A stretch of 42,497 nt of DNA, from positions 1-42,497 of the forward strand of contig NZ_MWMO01000023.1 of assembly GCF_002556635.1 (NCBI RefSeq), given 5' to 3'. Below, piece by piece: positions 18,825-27,014 of the stretch. The stretch comes from Novosphingobium sp. PC22D (GTDB taxonomy: Bacteria > Pseudomonadota > Alphaproteobacteria > Sphingomonadales > Sphingomonadaceae). Below the pieces are notes generated by a model. The model saw nothing but the letters and a program-made list of their open reading frames with translations, made no database searches and was not told the DNA's origin. A program made the position numbers and the translations under genes. Positions within the stretch are counted from its first letter, which is position 1, and each line of letters opens with the position of its first letter.

Positions 18825-18851
18825 TTGGCACTCGATTGTCCCAAGTGCCAA
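18825..18851. promoter_or_regulatory. CIRCE-like HrcA operator
   Basis: TTGGCACTC, a 9-bp spacer, and AAGTGCCAA form the inverted repeat recognised by the HrcA repressor (consensus TTAGCACTC-N9-GAGTGCTAA). Arms match each other at 8 of 9 positions and the spacer length is exact. It lies upstream of groES, 17 bp beyond the heat-shock -35, so a second promoter overlapping it is likely. Confidence 0.8.
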
Positions 18852-18881
18852 ACGCCAATATTGGTGCCTCTTCTCAGCATC

Positions 18882-18910
18882 TTGACGAGCGATGCGCGAA
18901 GTCCAAAATA
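18882..18910 (+). promoter_or_regulatory. candidate promoter of the small gene pair at 18971
   Basis: TTGACG (18882-18887) and AAAATA (18905-18910) are 17 bp apart, about 60 bp upstream of the first small gene. This fits a housekeeping-type promoter divergent from groESL. Confidence 0.45.
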
Positions 18911-18970
18911 TTGCGGGCGGAGCGATCCGCAGTGAGCAACTAGCGACGAGCCAGAAAGGAGGAAGTTCCT

Positions 18971-19207
18971 ATGTCGCAACCTTTCTCACGCTACCTTCAT
19001 CCCTTCGATGTCGCTCGCAGTCCCTCGCTTGAGCCCGAGGTGAAGCGCGCAATCCTGGCCTCCTGGGCCTCCGATCAGTATGCCGTGAGAGATCATCCGG
19101 CGTTACGGAAACCTCCGGACCTCGAAAGCCCGGTCTCTGTCGATGATGTACTCGCAGCCATGCATCTGGTCGACCAGCCTCAATCCGGGCGGCCCACGGT
19201 GCAATGA
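18971..19207 (+). CDS. conserved small protein next to usg
   Basis: A 78-residue soluble protein of unknown function. The sequence SRYLHPFDVARSPSLEPEVKRAILASWASDQYAV resembles a family of short alphaproteobacterial proteins in which an 'F/LHPFDVxRxxxLxxxEKRAILASWASD' core is conserved; I know no assigned role. ATG 18971 has an excellent AAAGGAGG ribosome site. Its stop overlaps the start of usg by 4 bp (ATGA), so the two are translated together. Confidence 0.75.
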   Translation: MSQPFSRYLHPFDVARSPSLEPEVKRAILASWASDQYAVRDHPALRKPPDLESPVSVDDVLAAMHLVDQPQSGRPTVQ

Positions 19208-19473
19208 GCGATCGAGCCTTTATTGCCCAAATTGAAGGGTACGGGCTGACGACTGCGGAAATCTATTATTTCCTTCCCGACCATCCTTCGCTTGTGCAGC
19301 TCTTTGCGTGGCAGGAGTATGATGCGGCGCCGGATTTCCCGGTCCTGTTCGGATTTCTCGACCATTGGCGCAGGGAAATCGAGGCGGAGATCCAGTCGGT
19401 CCGGATTGCTCATGAGCAGTTGATACGGCCTGCCGAATGGCAGGCTGTCGATGGTGTAATCTCGCTGGACTGA
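19204..19473 (+). CDS. usg: Usg family protein
   Basis: An 89-residue protein of the Usg family found in alphaproteobacteria. The pattern F-AQIEGYGLTTAEIYYFLPDHPSL, LFAWQEYDAAPDFPVL, FLDHWRREIE and the C-terminal PAEWQAVDG is diagnostic. The biochemical function is unknown; the name comes from its position upstream of unrelated genes in some species. The ATG at 19204 overlaps the previous stop (ATGA). A hairpin directly follows the stop codon. Confidence 0.85.
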   Translation: MSDRAFIAQIEGYGLTTAEIYYFLPDHPSLVQLFAWQEYDAAPDFPVLFGFLDHWRREIEAEIQSVRIAHEQLIRPAEWQAVDGVISLD

Positions 19474-19474
19474 G

Positions 19475-19499
19475 CCGGGGAGGTCTTAGGCCTCCCCGG
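19475..19499 (+). terminator. hairpin after usg
   Basis: CCGGGGAGG and CCTCCCCGG form a 9-bp perfect stem with a 7-nt loop starting 2 nt after the usg stop. There is no T-run after it, but position and strength fit a transcription end. Confidence 0.6.
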
Positions 19500-19636
19500 A
19501 TACTTGCAAACCGCGGAAAGAAGGTCGGGTGGAGCATGGGGTGGGGAAAGCCTTCCCCTGAGCCTGAGCCGCTTCGCTGTCTCCGGCTACCCCTTCTGCG
19601 GGGACACCCCGCAACGCCCGTCAATCGGAGCGGGGC

Positions 19637-19822
19637 TTATGACGCGCTCGTTTCCGCGCATCTGGCGATGCGCTCCTGAGGGCGCGGCATCATCGTTCCG
19701 GGCCCCGCACGCACTCTGATTACGGCTGCGGCTGGCACAAGAACCGGCCTCCCCGACGACTGGCCCCGTCGGAGCGCCCGGTTCTCGAACTGGTAGCTTA
19801 CGCCTTCATTCAGGGTGCGCAT
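19637..19822 (-). CDS. possible small protein
   Basis: A 61-codon frame starting at ATG 19822 with AAAGGA 7 nt upstream and mostly G/C-ending codons. The product is basic, unlike any family I know. It would converge on usg. The ribosome site is the main support; it may be spurious. Confidence 0.3.
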   Translation of the reverse strand: MRTLNEGVSYQFENRALRRGQSSGRPVLVPAAAVIRVRAGPGTMMPRPQERIARCAETSAS

Positions 19823-20157
19823 TCCCGTTCCTTTCGCAGCTCGCTGGCCGCTCGCCGAGATTGGCGGCAAGAACAGGTTGCTGCGGACGGCACGCGAGCG
19901 CGCCGGCGTTGTTGGTGCGGCCCGCGGAAGTGGCGGGTGGGCGGCGCTCCCGTCTAGGCACGGTCCGGCCAGCCGCAACCCGGCCCTGCGGGACCGGGTC
20001 TTCCATTACCATTGCAGCCCTTTGGGATTGGCTGACCATTCAGCCACTCGCTCCATGCGGGTGCGGCTGTCCGTCCCGCGCCTTTCTGGTCGCTGTCACC
20101 GCCCACCCCGCCCCTTCCGGGGCCGGTGTGCGGATTTGGGCAGTTCGGGAGGCGACG

Positions 20158-21135
20158 ATGGCGCGTGGAAAGTCAAAGGTTCGGAATGATGGCAGGCGTG
20201 GAAGGGCGGCGCGCAGCGCCGCGCGCGGGGAGCGTTCCCGCGCTTCGCTCTACGATGAAGTCACAGCGACGATCATCGGGCAGCTTGACGAAGGCGTATT
20301 CCCGTGGGTCAGGCCATGGAGCAAGGCCAAGGCCGCGCCGGGCCTGCCGCACAATGCAGTGACCAAGCGGCCCTATTCGGGAATCAATATCCTTGTTCTG
20401 TGGGGAGCCGTCATCGAGGGCGGCTATCCCTCGCAGGACTGGCTCACTTTTCGGCAGGCGCTGGCCGCTGGCGGTTGCGTTCGCAAGGGCGAACGCGGGC
20501 GCACGATATTCTATGCCGACCGCTTCACTCCGAAGGACGCCGATAACGGACATGGGCGCGAGCAGGTCGAGAGCGGCGAGGAAGTCCGCTCAATCCCGTT
20601 TCTCAAACGGTTTACTGTATTCAATGCCGCGCAGTGCGACGGCCTGCCCGCTGGGCTGGTCAGCGAGCCAGCGCCATTGCCCGAACGCGAGTTGCACCGC
20701 GCTGCCGAAGACCTGATCGCAGCCAGCGGCGCGGATTTCAGGATTGGCGGGGCACAGGCTTTCTATTCGCCGTCTGCCGATTTCGTGATGGTGCCGCCAC
20801 AACCGGCCTTTCATCACCAGATCGACTATTACCGCACCGCCCTGCACGAGCTGGGCCACTGGACCGGCCACCGTTCGCGGCTCGACCGCGAGCAGACAGG
20901 ACGCTTTGGGTCAGCTCCCTATGCGCGTGAGGAACTGGTTGCCGAACTGGCCTCCGCGTTCCTCTGTGCGGCGCTTGGTATCGAACCATCGGTGCGCCAT
21001 GCCGACTATCTCGGCAGCTGGCTCGAAGTGCTGCGCGCCGACAATCGCGCGATCTTCAAGGCCGCCAGTCATGCCAGCAAGGCTGCCGAGTTTCTGCTGC
21101 AATACGACGCTGCCGCCAAGGAGCAGGCGGCGTGA
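20158..21135 (+). CDS. ArdC-like antirestriction protein with zincin domain
   Basis: A 325-residue protein of the ArdC/DUF1738 type carried by many plasmids and integrative elements. A basic leader is followed by the ssDNA-binding domain (SLYDEVTATIIGQLDEGVFPWVRPW, PHNAVTKRPYSGINILVLW, KGERGRTIFYADRF) and a C-terminal metallopeptidase-like domain with HELGHWTGH at about residues 233-241 and a downstream Glu in REELVAELASAFLC. Known members protect incoming single-stranded DNA from restriction. It begins the conserved element gene run and its stop overlaps the next small gene (GTGA). Confidence 0.85.
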   Translation: MARGKSKVRNDGRRGRAARSAARGERSRASLYDEVTATIIGQLDEGVFPWVRPWSKAKAAPGLPHNAVTKRPYSGINILVLWGAVIEGGYPSQDWLTFRQALAAGGCVRKGERGRTIFYADRFTPKDADNGHGREQVESGEEVRSIPFLKRFTVFNAAQCDGLPAGLVSEPAPLPERELHRAAEDLIAASGADFRIGGAQAFYSPSADFVMVPPQPAFHHQIDYYRTALHELGHWTGHRSRLDREQTGRFGSAPYAREELVAELASAFLCAALGIEPSVRHADYLGSWLEVLRADNRAIFKAASHASKAAEFLLQYDAAAKEQAA

Positions 21136-21350
21136 GCAGGGAGACTGACTGGCCCGCGCGTGGCCGTGCGTTCGAGGCCGAGGACACCGAGGCCGGTTGC
21201 CAGACCTTGGTGCCCGGAGTTGCCCCGGTGACGTTGGGCGACCGGCTCGCCGTGCTCGCGAATGCGCCGTTGCTGCCCCGCAAGGATCAGCGGCCCGCCG
21301 ATCATGGGCTGTTCGACACGAACGCCCGCAACCAACTCGAAATGTTCTGA
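21132..21350 (+). CDS. small element-encoded protein
   Basis: A 72-residue protein starting at GTG 21132, overlapping the ArdC-like stop by 4 bp. It has no recognisable domain; the middle (LGDRLAVLANAPLLPRKDQRPADHGLFD) looks like real soluble protein. Tight coupling between two conserved genes supports it as real. Function unknown. Confidence 0.6.
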   Translation: MSRETDWPARGRAFEAEDTEAGCQTLVPGVAPVTLGDRLAVLANAPLLPRKDQRPADHGLFDTNARNQLEMF

Positions 21351-21365
21351 ACCGGAGGCGCTGAC

Positions 21366-21755
21366 ATGGACCTTCTCACTCCATCCCTTCGCGAGAGTCT
21401 GCTGGCCAATGGCCGATGCGAGGGCGACCACCTGCCGGTCGTCAAGTTCTTCAATCCCGTTGGCGCGGCGACCTGGCTGTTTTCCGAACTCGACGGCGAC
21501 GGAGATACGCTGTTCGGCCTGTGTGATCTTGGTTTCGGTTTTCCGGAACTCGGATCGGCCAGCCTGTCCGAAATCGTTTCGGTGCGCCTGCCATTCGGCC
21601 TCTCCATCGAGCGCGATCTTTCCTTCGCCGCGACGCACCCGCTTTCGGTCTACGCCGAAGCTGCGCGGCTTTGCGGCCAGATCACCCAACATCCCAATCA
21701 CCTTGCCCGTGCGGAAGCGGCGCTGTCGCGCGAGCGGAGACATTCGCCGCCGTAG
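21366..21755 (+). CDS. DUF2958 family protein
   Basis: A 129-residue protein of family DUF2958, common in alphaproteobacterial mobile elements between ardC and parB. Conserved stretches are LLANGRCEGDHLPVVKFFNP, GAATWLFSELDGDGDTLFGLCDLG and the LPFGLSIERDLSF region. Function unknown. ATG 21366 has GGAGG 8 nt upstream. It lies 15 bp after the previous gene, so probably in the same transcript. Confidence 0.85.
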   Translation: MDLLTPSLRESLLANGRCEGDHLPVVKFFNPVGAATWLFSELDGDGDTLFGLCDLGFGFPELGSASLSEIVSVRLPFGLSIERDLSFAATHPLSVYAEAARLCGQITQHPNHLARAEAALSRERRHSPP

Positions 21756-21899
21756 GCCCCCAAGCCAATAGCGGCGAATGATGCCCGCATCTGGCCGTCC
21801 GCCCGATGCGGGACCAACCGGCCCCGCCTTTCGCCTCCCAAGTCCCCCGAACGGAGGGCGGGGCCACCCCAGTCCAAGCGAACCAAAAGGAGTAATATC

Positions 21900-23735
21900 A
21901 TGCAGATCGACCAGATTCCGCTCGAGCGACTTTCCGTTTCGGCCCTCAATATGCGGCGCGGCCGCAACCTGCCCGACGTCAGTGACATATTACCATCGGT
22001 GAAGGCGCGCGGCGTGCTCTCGCCGCTGTTCGTCCGCAGCGTTTCTTCCCCCAAGGGGGATGTTGGCGGCAAACCCGAGCATTTCGAGATACTGGCGGGC
22101 AAGCGGCGCTATTTCGCCAGTATCGAAGCCGCCAAGGAATGCGGCGGCGAACGCAGCCTTCCCTGCATCGTCATCGGCGAAGGCGACGACGCCGAGGCGC
22201 TCGAAATCTCGATGATCGAGAACCTGCTGCGCCAGGAACCCGATGAGGTCACGCAATGGGAGAGCTTCACCCGCCTCGTGAAGGAAGGACGCAGCGTTGA
22301 TGACATTGCCGCAATCTTCGCGCTCACCGAAACGCAGGTGAAACGTATTCTCGCGCTCGGCAATCTCCTGCCGCGCATCCGTGAAGCCTACCGCGCCGAC
22401 GAGATCGACGCCGCAACCATGCGTCACCTAACACTCGCGAGCAAAGCGCAGCAAAAGGCTTGGCTGGCGCTCTTCGACGATCCCGAAACCTATGCCCCGC
22501 GCGGCAGCCAGCTCAAATCATGGCTGTTCGGCGGTACGTCGATTTCGACCGCTGTCGCACTGTTTGATCTGGAAAGCTATTCCGGCCAGATCGTTGCCGA
22601 TCTGTTTGGCGAGGATGGCTATTTCGCGGACAGCGATGCTTTCTGGCAAGCGCAGATGGCCGAGGTCGAAAGGCGTAAGGCTGCCTATCTCGAAGCGGGC
22701 TGGGCCGAGGCGGTGATCGTCCCGCCCATGGAGCAATTTTCGATCTGGGAATATGACCATGCGTCGAAGCGCAAAGGCGGGCGCGTCTATATTCAGTTGC
22801 GCGTCAATGGCGAGGCGGTGTTCCACGAAGGCTATGTGACCCGCCGCGAAGCGCAGGCGGCGGCGAAACGCGCGCGCGGCGAGCAGGTGGACGAGAAGCC
22901 AAACCGGCCCGAACTGACTGCGACGCTGGCAAGCTATGTCGATCTTCATCGGCATGCCGTAGTGCGCGAGGCTCTGGCAAGCGACTCCGCGCTCGCCTTG
23001 CGAGTGGCCGTTGCGCACATGATCTGCGGTTCGGTTCACTGGAGCGTCAAACCGGCGGATCATTTCAGCCGCAATGCGGCGATAAATGACAGCGTTTCCG
23101 GTTGTTCCGCCGAGGCTGCCTATTCGGCGCGCCGTCAACAGCTTCTCGATCTGCTGGGCTTCGATGTCGAGCGCGAGAGTCTGTGTCAGGACCGATATGG
23201 GGCCGACCTTGTGCCGCTGGTGCTGCGCCTGCTGGCGTTGAGCGATGAACATGTGATGCAGGTCATGGCGTTCGCCATGGCGGAGACGCTTGCCATCGGC
23301 AGCGAGCTGATCGAACTTCTCGGTTCGCGCCTTGCCATCGACATGGCTGATCACTGGCAGGCCGACGATGCCTTCTTCGCGCTTCTGCGCGACAAGGAAG
23401 TACTGGTGGCGATCCTGTCCGAAGTCGGTGGCGCTGCCGTCGCCAGCGCCAATGCGACTGAAAAAGGCGCCACGCTCAAGGGGCTGATCGCCGACCACCT
23501 GACCGGCGCGAACGAACGCCCCAAGGTCGAGCGGTGGGTGCCGCGCTGGATGACATTCCCGCCTTCTGCCTATACTGCGCGCGGCGGGGTCGGGACGGTA
23601 GCCGCCGCCGATCGCGCGCGCTGGCTCACCGAATCTGACGATACCGATAGGGAAACCTGCGGCGGTGGGGATCGCGGGATCGAGGTCGGACCCGACGCGC
23701 CGGCCCTGGAGGAGAATGAGTCGTTGGCCGCCTGA
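21900..23735 (+). CDS. ParB/RepB-like nuclease-domain protein
   Basis: A 611-residue ParB-superfamily protein. The N-terminal ParB/sulfiredoxin-like domain (residues 1-110) contains ILAGKRRYFASIEAAK and the ENLLRQEPDEVTQWESF box, followed by a helix-turn-helix (VDDIAAIFALTETQVKRILALGNL). A long C-terminal region of about 400 residues is typical of the element-borne version, not of chromosome-partition ParB (about 300 residues). It probably binds element DNA and may help maintenance or transfer. No ParA gene is visible in the window. ATG 21900 follows AAAGGAG. A perfect hairpin follows the gene. Confidence 0.85.
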   Translation: MQIDQIPLERLSVSALNMRRGRNLPDVSDILPSVKARGVLSPLFVRSVSSPKGDVGGKPEHFEILAGKRRYFASIEAAKECGGERSLPCIVIGEGDDAEALEISMIENLLRQEPDEVTQWESFTRLVKEGRSVDDIAAIFALTETQVKRILALGNLLPRIREAYRADEIDAATMRHLTLASKAQQKAWLALFDDPETYAPRGSQLKSWLFGGTSISTAVALFDLESYSGQIVADLFGEDGYFADSDAFWQAQMAEVERRKAAYLEAGWAEAVIVPPMEQFSIWEYDHASKRKGGRVYIQLRVNGEAVFHEGYVTRREAQAAAKRARGEQVDEKPNRPELTATLASYVDLHRHAVVREALASDSALALRVAVAHMICGSVHWSVKPADHFSRNAAINDSVSGCSAEAAYSARRQQLLDLLGFDVERESLCQDRYGADLVPLVLRLLALSDEHVMQVMAFAMAETLAIGSELIELLGSRLAIDMADHWQADDAFFALLRDKEVLVAILSEVGGAAVASANATEKGATLKGLIADHLTGANERPKVERWVPRWMTFPPSAYTARGGVGTVAAADRARWLTESDDTDRETCGGGDRGIEVGPDAPALEENESLAA

Positions 23736-24369
23736 ATGGTTTTGGTCGTGGAGCGGGAAGCGGGACGATCCCGCTTCCCGCCTTGTCCTCCGTTCAGTTT
23801 TGCCTTGAACACGGGTCCGGTCGAATTTCGCATCATGGCGGAGCAGAGCCGCAGGACGACCGGGATCTAAGATCGCGGCGCCAGCGCCAAGATGGTGCAC
23901 GACCGTTCCAACTTGTCGCCTCCATGGCATCGCTCGCCACGGTCCCAAGAAGCCCGCGAGACCACCTTTTTCTGTACTGCTCGGCTCCAACGGATGGCAT
24001 TCAGCCTCCCTTGCGGTCACGCTTAACCGATAGTTCCCACATTCGTTGGGCCTCGCGAAGTCAGGCTGGCCTTCGTCCCTCTTCCATCGCTGTAGTGCCT
24101 GCTCCACCGGCTGCCTCGTTCATGGCGTGTCTGGCGTCTGCCGGGCTTCGCCCTTGCGCGGCCTCGGGCGCAAAGGCGCAGCGCGGGGCTATTTTCCGCC
24201 GAGCGCTCGCGCGCTCTTTTGCATCGCGAAACAAAATAGCCCCGCTCCGCTGCCCTCCTCCGCTTCGCTGCGGTCCCTGACGGGATGCGCCGGCCGCGCC
24301 CATCCGCCTTTGCCCAGCCATCGAGGCTGCGATGGGCGCAGGCTCGAGCAACAGCAAAGGAATTTCATC
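23736..24369. other. gap between parB-like and DUF736 genes
   Basis: A 634-bp GC-rich gap. The terminator hairpin of the parB-like gene is at its left end; an AAAGGA ribosome site for the DUF736 gene is at its right. Long open frames on the minus strand here run into the antisense of both neighbours and look like shadows. Confidence 0.45.
23753..23781 (+). terminator. perfect hairpin after parB-like gene
   Basis: A 13-bp stem (GCGGGAAGCGGGA / TCCCGCTTCCCGC) with a 3-nt loop begins 17 nt after the stop codon. It is followed by CTTGTCCTCC without a T-run. Confidence 0.6.
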
Positions 24370-24693
24370 ATGGCCAACATCGGCAACTTCACCAAGACGT
24401 CCAACGGTTACAAGGGCGAAATCGTCACCATGAGCGTGCAGCAGAAGAATGTGCGCATCGTCGAAGAAAGCGAACAGGCAAGCGAAAACGCGCCCTCGCA
24501 CCGAGTCTTTGTCGGCCGCGCCGAAATCGGTGCCGCGTGGAGCAAGCAGAGCCAGGAAGGTCGCGACTACCTTTCGGTTAAGCTGGACGATCCGAGTTTC
24601 GTCGCTCCGATCTACGCGAACCTTTTCGCCGATGATGATGGCGAGAACTTCAGCCTGATCTGGACCCGCAGCCGGAAAACGAACGGCGAATAA
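24370..24693 (+). CDS. DUF736 family protein
   Basis: A 107-residue protein of family DUF736, a frequent component of alphaproteobacterial plasmids and integrative elements. It begins MANIGNFTKTSNGYKGEIVTMSVQQKNVRIV and contains GAAWSKQSQEGRDYLSVKLDDPSFVAPIYANLF, both diagnostic. The role is unknown; the small beta-rich fold and element association suggest DNA binding, which is inference. AAAGGA lies 9 nt before ATG 24370, and a strong terminator follows. Confidence 0.88.
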   Translation: MANIGNFTKTSNGYKGEIVTMSVQQKNVRIVEESEQASENAPSHRVFVGRAEIGAAWSKQSQEGRDYLSVKLDDPSFVAPIYANLFADDDGENFSLIWTRSRKTNGE

Positions 24694-24707
24694 CCCCCGC
24701 AGGGGCT

Positions 24708-24739
24708 CCCCGCCCGGCACATGCCGGGCGGGGTTCTTT
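24708..24739 (+). terminator. intrinsic terminator after DUF736 gene
   Basis: CCCCGCCCGGCA and TGCCGGGCGGGG form a 12-bp perfect stem, followed by TTCTTT. It lies 15 nt after the stop codon. Confidence 0.85.
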
Positions 24740-24858
24740 CCATTTTTCGGCGACACTTGTTGTCATCAGCGGCAAGCGAGCCAAGTCGTCATGCTCCTCG
24801 GTCATCCGCTAGAGATTGACGTTGCCGCTCCGAGCCATGAGGAGAAGCGATTGCCAAT

Positions 24859-25125
24859 ATGTTCTATTTATGTTCTCATGGGTGCATGATGATTCGGCCC
24901 GACAACGATGAATTGCGCGACGTCATAGCAATCGCGCTGACGACTGCGCCCGGATATGCACTACGCGATGTGATGACAGCGACGCGAAAGCTCAATCGGC
25001 AAGTGGCCATCGAAACCCTGACTGCGCGCGTCATCGCTGCCCTTCGCCCCTACGAATTGACACGCGAGGCGCGGTCCAACGAGGTTGGCGCTGGAACCTT
25101 GCCGTTGTTTCCGGAGCGTGGATGA
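24859..25125 (+). CDS. small element-encoded protein ending in LPLF
   Basis: An 88-residue protein (or 79 from the in-frame ATG at 24886, where conserved-looking sequence MMIRPDNDELRD starts). The helical core (VIAIALTTAPGYALRDVMTATRKLNRQVAIETLTARVIAAL) is typical of short element genes next to DUF736. The C-terminus TLPLFPERG resembles the QLxLF-type motif by which proteins bind the replicative sliding clamp; that is only suggestive. It converges on the XRE regulator. Confidence 0.6.
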   Translation: MFYLCSHGCMMIRPDNDELRDVIAIALTTAPGYALRDVMTATRKLNRQVAIETLTARVIAALRPYELTREARSNEVGAGTLPLFPERG

Positions 25126-25159
25126 TCACGCGGATCCAGCATATCAAAGCTTGGCGGTC

Positions 25160-25387
25160 CTAGCTTTGATGAAGATCGACCGGCTTTTGCAGCAACGAGG
25201 CCGGGTCGGCATTCAATGCCCTGGCCAGCCTTTCGATTACATCCAGAGTCGCAGCGTACTGGCAGCGTTCAAGACTGCTGACATAGGTGCGGTCGATTTG
25301 GGCACGGTGAGCCAATTCCTCTTGAGAAAGTCCCACAGCTTCCCGGGTCTGCCGGAGATTCAGCGCAAATGTCTCACGCAAGCTCAT
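25160..25387 (-). CDS. XRE-family transcriptional regulator
   Basis: A 75-residue single-domain helix-turn-helix protein, MSLRETFALNLRQTREAVGL onward, with the recognition region SQEELAHRAQIDRTYVSSLER. The size and sequence resemble small repressors and restriction-controller proteins that also regulate element excision and transfer. Start ATG 25387 is chosen because homology begins there. An upstream extension of 24 residues is open but would translate the operator. A perfect palindrome (25386-25406) covers the start codon, which implies autorepression. Confidence 0.85.
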   Translation of the reverse strand: MSLRETFALNLRQTREAVGLSQEELAHRAQIDRTYVSSLERCQYAATLDVIERLARALNADPASLLQKPVDLHQS

Positions 25388-25406
25388 GCCACTGACAAAG
25401 TGGCAT
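25386..25406. promoter_or_regulatory. operator overlapping the XRE start codon
   Basis: ATGCCACT and AGTGGCAT, an 8-bp perfect inverted repeat with a 5-nt centre, include the start codon of the XRE gene on the minus strand. Binding by the product would block its own expression. Confidence 0.6.
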
Positions 25407-25425
25407 TGCAGAGTATTTAACCACG

Positions 25426-25435
25426 GAGTATACTC
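25426..25435. promoter_or_regulatory. second palindrome upstream of the XRE gene
   Basis: GAGTATACTC is a perfect 10-bp palindrome 20 bp beyond the first operator; a further GAGTAT half site lies at 25411. It may be a promoter-proximal operator for the XRE gene or the rightward DUF2285 genes. Confidence 0.4.
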
Positions 25436-25625
25436 GTCAAATCGGTGCTTGCACGCCAAGCTGCTATATTTTCATGGCAATATCGCATCGATAAGGAAGC
25501 CGCCCTTATGCTCGTAGGCGGATATCTGTTGTCCTCTCCCGGCACTGAGGTTCGTCACCGCGTTGCAAGCAAATGATGATAGAGCATTCTTGGCGGGCCG
25601 CTGCCGCAAGCCGGGTAGAACGTAA

Positions 25626-25883
25626 ATGATCTCGACTGGATTTGAGGTTACTCCTCCTCAGGCTGACACCATCACTGATTATGACGAGCGGAACTTCGTG
25701 ACTTATCTCCGCTTGCTCGACGCCGTTGCGGAAGGCGCAGATTGGCGGGAGGTTGCCGCCATCATCTTTCATATCGATGCGCACGCTGAGCCTGAGCGGG
25801 CCAAAACGGTTTACGAGACTCATCTCGCGCGTGCGCGCTGGATGGCCCGTGCCGGCTATCGGCAACTGGCCACCCAACGATAG
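25626..25883 (+). CDS. DUF2285-type small protein
   Basis: An 85-residue protein whose sequence DYDERNFVTYLRLLDAVAEGADWREVAAIIF and ERAKTVYETHLARARWMARAGYRQL matches the C-terminal DUF2285-like domain found in element regulators of alphaproteobacteria. Such small proteins accompany the larger DUF6499-DUF2285 regulator and are thought to act in control of excision and transfer. The ribosome site is weak. Follows the XRE regulator divergently. Confidence 0.75.
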   Translation: MISTGFEVTPPQADTITDYDERNFVTYLRLLDAVAEGADWREVAAIIFHIDAHAEPERAKTVYETHLARARWMARAGYRQLATQR

Positions 25884-26043
25884 GCGTTCACAGAGATCGA
25901 TTGATGACCTCTCAAGTGACTCTACCCCGATTTCGGTATCCTCACTTGCGGCTAATGTACTGAAAAATTGGTGACTTGCTGTCGCTCTGGCGAAGTCGGA
26001 GCCTGCATCCCGGCCCTGTGCCCCTTAGGTTGGGAGACCGAGG

Positions 26044-26842
26044 ATGTCTGGTAATACATCATGGCAATCGCCCGACACGAACGGTCGATATGAGAACCAC
26101 GATTACGCTGATTTCGCGCAGGAATTTTTGCGACGAAACCCGGATTACCGCCGGGACTTTTCCAGAACCGAGCAACGCGTTGCATTAGCCCCCGAACTTG
26201 CCGTGAAAGAGAGGGAGGGTCTGGCTCGACGGTGGGGCCTTAGTTTTCCCCTGCGATCCGGAAAAATCTCCAATTATGGAACCCGCGCACTGGTCTCCAG
26301 GCGTGCTCGGCACGACAATCATCTGCCAAAGACGCACCAGCCTGATTCTTGGAAAGCCACCCTGGAGTAAGGTCAGGACCCACAATTGCAGCTGTACGGA
26401 TGGGGAACATTCCATCTTACAGATTGGTTCGGCACGATTTCGACTCTGGGTTCAGCGCAACAGTCAATCAGACGCTGCTATCTTCGTCTTGCCCGACGAC
26501 GGCTTCGTGCTCCTTCGGACCGAGGCAATGCGAGACTTTCTAGTTGCCTTGTGGGGCCGAAAGCGCCGTGCCACCAACCCTCTGATTGCTCCCACCGCAT
26601 ACCAGCGTCAGCGGTTGGCAAGGCTGCTGACCATCCTGGATGCGCGGCTGGCAGGAGCCAGCACCCACGAGATCGCCTTTTCCCAGATCTTTCCGAAAAT
26701 GCGGCCGTTGAAGGGCGCCACATGGAAAGGTTCGAGCGAGAGACGCCACACGCTGCGCCTTATGGCGGAAGCAAGAAGATTGGCGTCGACCGGCTACAGG
26801 CAAGTCCTTTCCCACATTCCGCCCCATTGCCGCCTCAGTTGA
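26044..26842 (+). pseudogene. DUF6499-DUF2285 regulator split by a +1 frameshift
   Basis: The first frame (26044-26370) encodes the DUF6499 DNA-binding-like part (NHDYADFAQEFLRRNPDYRRDF, REGLARRWGLSFP). The second frame (from about 26252 to 26842) encodes the linker MEPAHWSPGVLGTTI and the DUF2285 domain (PTAYQRQRLARLLTILDARL, GATWKGSSERRHTLRLMAEA). Homologs I know are single proteins of roughly 260 residues with both parts. Skipping one base in the CCCC run at 26248-26251 (codons TTT CCC C TG) joins them cleanly into FP-CDPEKSP. Either one C was gained by mutation, or translation shifts +1 there. The product would regulate the element with the DUF2285 protein upstream and the AlpA-like gene downstream. 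Confidence 0.7.
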
Positions 26843-27014
26843 GGCCGGGGTCGCCCCTCATCTTTTTGAACGGGACAGTCTCACAGCGGCGCCAAGGGGT
26901 GACGGATGCTCGGCCTGCAAGCTTGTCACTCCCACCCGACCTCACCGATGCGCCATTCCACTCCGCGAGGGGCGGCAGTTGGCCGCCGCCCCCAGCACCT
27001 AGCGGAGATTTCTT

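Larger units (their letters stand above)
19474..20157. other. gap at the left side of the integrative element
   Basis: A 684-bp GC-rich stretch between the stress block and the first element gene. Beyond the usg hairpin and a possible small minus-strand gene (19637-19822) I see no coding region. An attachment site could lie here, but no direct repeat partner or tRNA end was found by eye. Confidence 0.4.

Noticed and set aside
22518..24107. 529-codon antisense frame over the parB-like gene
   Set aside because: Mirror of a clear coding gene, His/Arg-rich composition, no recognisable domain.
24061..24756. 231-codon minus-strand frame over the DUF736 gene
   Set aside because: It is antisense to DUF736 and runs through its terminator hairpin; composition is that of a shadow.
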